Source: Ferrovaceae bacterium | GTDB taxonomy: Bacteria; Pseudomonadota; Gammaproteobacteria; Burkholderiales; Ferrovaceae | NCBI GenBank assembly: GCA_027457225.1 | Contig: DAIDTL010000027.1 | Coordinates: forward strand, 1-10,576 | Direction of reading: 5' to 3' | Length of the DNA: 10,576 nt | Shown here: piece by piece, positions 6,483-10,576 of the stretch | Position numbering within the stretch: the first letter of the stretch is position 1 | Layout: each line of letters opens with the position of its first letter | Position numbers and translations under genes: made by a program | The notes under the pieces: generated by a model | The model's input: only the letters and a program-made list of their open reading frames with translations | Database searches by the model: none | Told to the model about the DNA's origin: nothing

Positions 6483-7043
6483 ATGGCTTCCGTCAATCTT
6501 ACGAACCATTTCCTCATCGCCATGCCGGCGCTGCAGGATTCCAATTTTTCCGGGACCCTGACCTATATCTGCCGCCATGATGATAACGGTGCCATGGGAC
6601 TGGTCGTCAATCGTCCCACCAATCTGACGCTGGAAAACCTGTTCAACCAGATTGACATCCCGCTTTCCCAGGAGGATCTGGGCGCTCTGCCAGTCTATTT
6701 CGGTGGCCCGGTCCAGACTGACCGCGGTTTCGTGTTGCACTCCCCGGTGGGGCATTGGCGCTCCACACTGAGCGTCAACGACGAGATTGGGCTGACCACC
6801 TCCCGGGATATCCTGGAAGAGGTATCTCGGGGGCAGCCACCCCAAGGTATGCTGATCTCCTTGGGCTATGCGGGCTGGGAAGCAGGACAACTGGAAAACG
6901 AAATCAAGCTCAACAGCTGGTTGACGGTTGAAGCCCGTCAGGATGTGATTTTCAACCTTCCGGCAGAAGCACGCTTTTCGGCTGCCTTGGGCATTTTGGG
7001 GATAGACCGCACTTATTTATCTGATGAAGCAGGGCATGCCTGA
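6483..7043 (+). CDS. yqgE: YqgE/AlgH family protein (UPF0301)
   Basis: Conserved proteobacterial protein of 186 residues (E. coli YqgE 187) whose biochemical role is not settled; the related Pseudomonas protein is called AlgH. Signature stretches are NLTNHFLIAMP at the N-terminus, MGLVVNRP, YFGGPVQTDRGFVLHS, a GYAGWEAGQLENEI segment and NSWLTV. No signal peptide, membrane segment or catalytic motif is visible, so it is likely a compact cytosolic protein. Start ATG 6483 aligns with the family; the frame is open further upstream but would run into the xthA region. No Shine-Dalgarno sequence is evident. It overlaps yqgF, the usual partner order in proteobacteria, so the pair is probably translationally coupled. 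Confidence 0.94.
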   Translation: MASVNLTNHFLIAMPALQDSNFSGTLTYICRHDDNGAMGLVVNRPTNLTLENLFNQIDIPLSQEDLGALPVYFGGPVQTDRGFVLHSPVGHWRSTLSVNDEIGLTTSRDILEEVSRGQPPQGMLISLGYAGWEAGQLENEIKLNSWLTVEARQDVIFNLPAEARFSAALGILGIDRTYLSDEAGHA

Positions 7044-7464
7044 GGCCGAAGGAAACATTCTTGCCTTTGACTATGGACAGAAGCGTACTGGCGTTGCCAT
7101 TGGCGAACTCGGCAGCAAAATCTGCCATCCCTTGACCACTATCGAAGCAGTTACACCGGACGCACGCTGGCAGGCAGTGGATAAACTGCTCAAGGAATGG
7201 GCTCCTGTAGGACTGGTTGTCGGGCTGCCGCTCGACGCAGAGGGCAACGAACAGAAATCTACACGCCGCTGTAGGAACTTTGCCACCGAATTAGAGTCCA
7301 GGACGGGATTGCCCACGGTGCTGGTGGACGAGCGGTACACCTCCCTTGAAGCTGATCAGTCCCTGCGGGAGCTGGGGTACACCTATCACCAACGTGCCAT
7401 GGCGGAACATGCTGAAGCAGCAGCGCTTATATTGCGGAGTTACCTGGAGTCTCAACCTACATGA
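7036..7464 (+). CDS. yqgF: YqgF/RuvX family RNase H-fold nuclease (pre-16S rRNA processing)
   Basis: RNase H-like protein of 142 residues (E. coli YqgF 138), known for pre-16S rRNA 5'-end processing and also annotated as a putative Holliday junction resolvase. Motifs are LAFDYGQKRTGVAIG with Asp12, VVGLPL (61-66), and VDERYTS with Glu99. At the third acidic position, where E. coli has Asp in VDSASAVIIL, this protein has His125 (HAEAAALIL). ATG 7036 is chosen because MPEAEGNILAF fits the family start and a purine-rich GAAGCAGGG precedes it. ATG 7024, four residues longer, is the alternative and lacks a ribosome site. It overlaps yqgE by 8 bp and pyrB by 4 bp (ATGA), indicating an operon with coupled translation. 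Confidence 0.93.
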   Translation: MPEAEGNILAFDYGQKRTGVAIGELGSKICHPLTTIEAVTPDARWQAVDKLLKEWAPVGLVVGLPLDAEGNEQKSTRRCRNFATELESRTGLPTVLVDERYTSLEADQSLRELGYTYHQRAMAEHAEAAALILRSYLESQPT

Positions 7465-8411
7465 TCGGCAATCCGCAACTCAGCCCCGAAGGCACACTCA
7501 AGCACCTGCTCACGATCGAAGGCCTGCCTTCTTCCGTGTTGTTTCATATCCTGGACACTGCAGTAACTTTTGAAAATGTTGCACAACAGGAGGTCAAGAA
7601 GGTTCCTCATCTGCAAGGCAAATCGGTATTCAACCTGTTTTTTGAGGCTTCCACCCGAACCCGCACCACTTTTGAGATTGCTGCCAAACGCCTGTCAGCC
7701 GATGTCATCAACCTCAATGTCAGTGCTTCCAGCCAAAGTAAGGGCGAAACCCTGCTGGATACGGTGGACAACCTGTCGGCCATGCAGGCAGACATGTTTG
7801 TGGTGCGCCATGCGGAAAGCGGGGCGGCCCATTTGATCGCCAACCATGTGGCCCCGGGCATTCATGTCATCAATGCAGGCGACGGATGCCATGCACACCC
7901 CACTCAGGCGCTGTTGGACATGTACACCATCCGGCATTTCAAACACCGCTTTGAAAATCTCAAAGTTGCCATCGTGGGTGATGTGCTGCATTCCCGTGTG
8001 GCTCGCTCGCAAATCCATGCGCTCACCACGCTACACGTGCCCGAAGTTCGCGTGGTCGGTCCCAAAACCCTGATGCCGCGCGACGTGGAGCATCTGGGTG
8101 TGCGCGTCTTCCACGACATGACGCAAGGCCTCAAGGATGTCGATGTGGTCATCATGTTGAGATTACAGAATGAACGGATGAATGGTGCCTTGTTGCCCAG
8201 CCGCGATGAATACTTCAAATATTATGGCCTGACGCCTGGAAAGCTGTCCCGTGCCAAACAGGACGCCATTGTCATGCATCCCGGCCCGATGAATCGGGGA
8301 GTGGAAATCGATTCCGAAGTCGCCGATGGGATCCAGTCTGTCATTTTGAAACAAGTCACTTTCGGCATCGCAGTACGCATGGCAGTCATGTCCATCCTGG
8401 CCAGCAACTGA
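7461..8411 (+). CDS. pyrB: Aspartate carbamoyltransferase catalytic subunit (PyrB)
   Basis: Second step of pyrimidine synthesis: carbamoyl phosphate plus aspartate gives carbamoyl aspartate. 316 residues. The carbamoyl-phosphate domain has the signature FFEASTRTRTTFE with S64-T65-R66-T67-R68, and SQSKGETLLD supplying the Ser/Lys that reach into the neighbouring active site. The aspartate domain has HPTQALLDMYTI, GDVLHSRVARS, MLRLQNERM and HPGPMNRG. The N-terminus (LKHLLTIEGLPSSVLFHILDTA-type, residues 13-34) resembles Pseudomonas PyrB more than E. coli PyrB, and no pyrI regulatory gene follows. Instead an inactive dihydroorotase homologue comes next, which in Pseudomonas associates with PyrB. 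The ATG overlaps the yqgF stop (ATGA), so translation is probably coupled. No pyrR gene or attenuator is seen upstream. Confidence 0.97.
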   Translation: MIGNPQLSPEGTLKHLLTIEGLPSSVLFHILDTAVTFENVAQQEVKKVPHLQGKSVFNLFFEASTRTRTTFEIAAKRLSADVINLNVSASSQSKGETLLDTVDNLSAMQADMFVVRHAESGAAHLIANHVAPGIHVINAGDGCHAHPTQALLDMYTIRHFKHRFENLKVAIVGDVLHSRVARSQIHALTTLHVPEVRVVGPKTLMPRDVEHLGVRVFHDMTQGLKDVDVVIMLRLQNERMNGALLPSRDEYFKYYGLTPGKLSRAKQDAIVMHPGPMNRGVEIDSEVADGIQSVILKQVTFGIAVRMAVMSILASN

Positions 8412-8425
8412 AACGGGAAATTTTC

Positions 8426-9709
8426 ATGAAAATCCAGATCAGTAACGGACGCGTCATCAACCCGGCCACAGGCACCGATGAGGTACAGGACGTTTTCATT
8501 GCCGCCGGAAAAATTGTCGGCCTGGGTCAGGGGCCCTCAAGTTTTGGCCCCAATCGCGTCATCGATGCCCGCGGCAAAATCGTCATTCCCGGTCTGGTGG
8601 AATTGGTAGCACGCCTGCGAGAACCAGGGTTCGAGTATCTGGCGAAGCTGGAGAGTGAAATGTTTGCGGCCACCGTTGGGGGTGTGACAAGCCTGTCCTG
8701 CCCGCCCGATACTGACCCTCCACTGGACGAGCCCGGTTTGGTGGAAATGCTCAAGCACCGCGCCAAAGGGCGCAACCAGACCAATGTCTATCCGCTGGGG
8801 GCACTCACCCAACAATTACAAGGCACACGCCTGACGGAAATGGGCGAACTGCGTGACGCGGGCTGCGTCGCATTCTCACAAGCCAACGCACCATTGGTGG
8901 ACACACAAGTGCTGGCGCGCGCGCTGGATTACGCCAGCACCTTTGGGTTCGCTGTCTGGTTGCAACCCCAGGATCCCTACTTGGGGCGAGGTGGCGTAGC
9001 GCACGATGGTGAAGTGGCAATGCGTCTCGGCCTTCCGCCCATTCCGGCTTGCGCCGAGAGTATCGCCATTTCCACTATCCTGCATCTGGTGCGCCATACC
9101 GGCGCCCGTGTGCATCTGTGCCGCCTGTCCAGCGCAGCTGGGGTGGAACTGGTACGAGCTGCCAAAGTGGAAGGGCTTCCCATCACTTGTGACGTGTCCA
9201 TCAATCATCTGCATCTGTCCGAGCATGACATCGGCTTTTTCGACTCCCATTGTCATTTGATCCCCCCCCTGCGCAGCTTGCGGGATCGCGATGCGCTGCG
9301 TGCGGGTCTTGCTGATAGTACGGTAGATGCCCTGGTGTCAGACCACTCGCCCGTGGATGATGATGTCAAACAATTGCCTTTTGAAGCCTCCGAAGCCGGT
9401 GCCACCGGGCTGGAGTTATTGCTGCCGCTGACGCTCAAGTGGGCTCAGCAAGACAATATCCCGCTGCCGCGAGCATTGTCCCGGGTTACCGCTGACCCAG
9501 CACGCATCCTGGGTGTGTCCGGAGGCCAGATTGGTCTTGGCAGCAATGCAGACTTGTGCCTATTTAATCCGGATCATGAATGGGTGGTCACTCCGCAAAG
9601 CCTGAAAAGCCAGGGCAAGAACACTCCATTCATCAACCTGCCTCTGCTGGGAAAAGTTTCTCACACCATTGTGGGCGGTTTTCTGATTTACGAAGACGCT
9701 CGCGCCTGA
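8426..9709 (+). CDS. pyrX: Non-catalytic dihydroorotase homologue (PyrX / PyrC')
   Basis: A 427-residue amidohydrolase-fold protein of the class I dihydroorotase type, but the metal site is lost. The metal-binding HxH that active enzymes have before LREPG is replaced here by V61-A62-R63 in PGLVELVARLREPG. The histidine expected near residue 180 is Gln180 (WLQPQD), and the one in the usual 'CHVS' motif is Arg233 (HLCRLSS). Only Asp306-His307 (SDHSP) remains of the active-site set. Many tools will label it pyrC, but it should not hydrolyse dihydroorotate. In Pseudomonas such a PyrC' is needed to assemble the aspartate transcarbamoylase holoenzyme with PyrB, and its place directly after pyrB fits that role. 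GGGAAA (8415-8420) precedes the ATG by 5 nt. Confidence 0.93.
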   Translation: MKIQISNGRVINPATGTDEVQDVFIAAGKIVGLGQGPSSFGPNRVIDARGKIVIPGLVELVARLREPGFEYLAKLESEMFAATVGGVTSLSCPPDTDPPLDEPGLVEMLKHRAKGRNQTNVYPLGALTQQLQGTRLTEMGELRDAGCVAFSQANAPLVDTQVLARALDYASTFGFAVWLQPQDPYLGRGGVAHDGEVAMRLGLPPIPACAESIAISTILHLVRHTGARVHLCRLSSAAGVELVRAAKVEGLPITCDVSINHLHLSEHDIGFFDSHCHLIPPLRSLRDRDALRAGLADSTVDALVSDHSPVDDDVKQLPFEASEAGATGLELLLPLTLKWAQQDNIPLPRALSRVTADPARILGVSGGQIGLGSNADLCLFNPDHEWVVTPQSLKSQGKNTPFINLPLLGKVSHTIVGGFLIYEDARA

Positions 9710-9720
9710 GGTTCCATGCC

Positions 9721-10576
9721 ATGAATCCCTTACTCGATTTTTCGGGGCTGCCGCGCTTCGCCGAAATTCAACCCATCCATGTGGGGCCCGCCGTAGATGC
9801 GCTGATAACTGAAAATACGGCACTCTTGTCGCACATCCTGATACAAACCGCCGCTCCCACCTGGGAGCATTTCGTCGCCCCCCTGGAAGATGCCAACGAA
9901 CGCCTATCGCGCGCCTGGGGTCAGGTGGCTCACCTCAATGCCGTCGTCAACACACCGGAACTCCGTGATGCCTACAACGCCAACCTTCCAAAAATTACCC
10001 AGTACTGGGCCACTCTGGCCCAGAACGAGGCACTTTTTGCTGGATACAAAGCCCTGCGGGCTTCTTCAGAATTTGATACGTTAAGCCCCGCGCGCCAGAA
10101 AATCATCGAAAACGAATTGCGTGATTTTCGCTTGGGCGGCGCTGAATTGTCCCCGGCAGATAAAGCCCGCTTTCTGGAAATCCAGGAAAGTCTCGCGGCC
10201 ACAGGCGCACAGTTCGAGCAGAACTTGCTGGACACTACCAACGCTTTTGGACACTTTGTGGAAGATTCTGCCTCCCTGCGCGGGTTGCCTGAAGACGTCC
10301 TCCAAACAGCCCGTGAAGCAGCTCAGCAGGAGCACCATACCGGCTGGAAGTTGACCCTGCACGCACCATGTTACGGACCCATAATGCAGTATGCCGAATC
10401 ACGCACGCTCCGCCAGCATTTTTACTACAGCTACGCAACCCGTGCGTCAGAATTTGGCAAACCGGAGTGGGACAACACGCCACTGATCCGCACGCTCCTG
10501 CAGTTGCGCACTGAAGAAGCCAGGTTGCTGGGTTTCAAGAGTTTTGCCGATTTATCCCTCGAGCCCAAAATGGCTG
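9721..10576 (+). CDS. prlC: M3-family oligopeptidase (oligopeptidase A, PrlC-like), 3' truncated
   Basis: First 285 codons of a zinc metallopeptidase of the thimet oligopeptidase family; the E. coli enzyme has 680 residues, so well under half is present. Oligopeptidase A degrades short peptides, including cleaved signal peptides, in the cytosol. The visible part is the N-terminal helical region: MNPLLDFSGLPRF, PTWEHFVAPLEDANERLSRAW, LNAVVNTPELRDAYN, then SPARQKIIENELRDFRLGGAEL and EFGKPEWDNTPLI near residue 245, all typical of PrlC. The HEXXH zinc site lies beyond the window. GAGG (9708-9711) sits 9 nt ahead of the ATG and overlaps the end of pyrX, 11 bp away. It is probably the last or a late gene of the yqgE-pyr run. 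Its functional link to pyrimidine synthesis is unclear. Confidence 0.93.
   Translation, partial: MNPLLDFSGLPRFAEIQPIHVGPAVDALITENTALLSHILIQTAAPTWEHFVAPLEDANERLSRAWGQVAHLNAVVNTPELRDAYNANLPKITQYWATLAQNEALFAGYKALRASSEFDTLSPARQKIIENELRDFRLGGAELSPADKARFLEIQESLAATGAQFEQNLLDTTNAFGHFVEDSASLRGLPEDVLQTAREAAQQEHHTGWKLTLHAPCYGPIMQYAESRTLRQHFYYSYATRASEFGKPEWDNTPLIRTLLQLRTEEARLLGFKSFADLSLEPKMA

Noticed and set aside
1..10576. Mobile elements, CRISPR arrays, tRNA/rRNA genes, defence or toxin-antitoxin modules
   Set aside because: No direct-repeat arrays, transposase or integrase motifs, tRNA-like cloverleafs or small paired genes were seen; coding space is filled by conserved housekeeping genes.

Overview
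The window looks like a chromosomal housekeeping segment from a Gram-negative proteobacterium, most likely a betaproteobacterium. The grounds are a GlnA of the adenylylated proteobacterial type, a glnA-ntrB-ntrC cluster with an enteric-style sigma54/NtrC promoter, a yqgE-yqgF-pyrB run, and a Pseudomonas-type PyrB followed by a non-catalytic dihydroorotase homologue. A placement in or near Nitrosomonadales/Ferrovales is only a guess from gene order and base composition. I saw no tRNA, rRNA, CRISPR array, insertion sequence or phage gene. Every long coding stretch belongs to a recognisable conserved family.

Layout. Bases 1-1263 (minus strand) hold a two-gene unit: a single-domain rhodanese, then aroE (shikimate dehydrogenase), whose last few codons run off the left edge. 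Bases 1264-1569 are a divergent regulatory region. It carries two good NtrC-type palindromes, a 15-bp inverted repeat, a -24/-12 (sigma54) promoter and a small leader hairpin in front of glnA. Bases 1570-5597 (plus) are glnA, a rho-independent terminator, ntrB and ntrC. Bases 5546-6331 (minus) are xthA (exonuclease III), convergent with ntrC and overlapping its 3' end by 52 bp. Bases 6332-6482 are a divergent promoter region. Bases 6483-10576 (plus) form a tightly packed run: yqgE, yqgF/ruvX, pyrB, pyrX (pyrC'), and the first 285 codons of an M3 oligopeptidase (prlC-like).

How the genes work together. NtrB and NtrC form the nitrogen two-component system. NtrC, whose DNA-recognition helix is nearly that of enteric NtrC, should act on the two palindromes upstream of glnA to drive sigma54-dependent glutamine synthetase synthesis. 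GlnA keeps the tyrosine that is adenylylated in this family. PyrB and PyrX fit the known scheme in which a catalytically dead dihydroorotase homologue assembles with aspartate transcarbamoylase; a working dihydroorotase must then be encoded elsewhere. No clearly new system is visible. The points most worth checking are the glnA control region, the dead PyrX, an Asp-to-His change at the third catalytic position of YqgF, the terminator placed almost against ntrB, and a promoter that may give a near-leaderless yqgE transcript.
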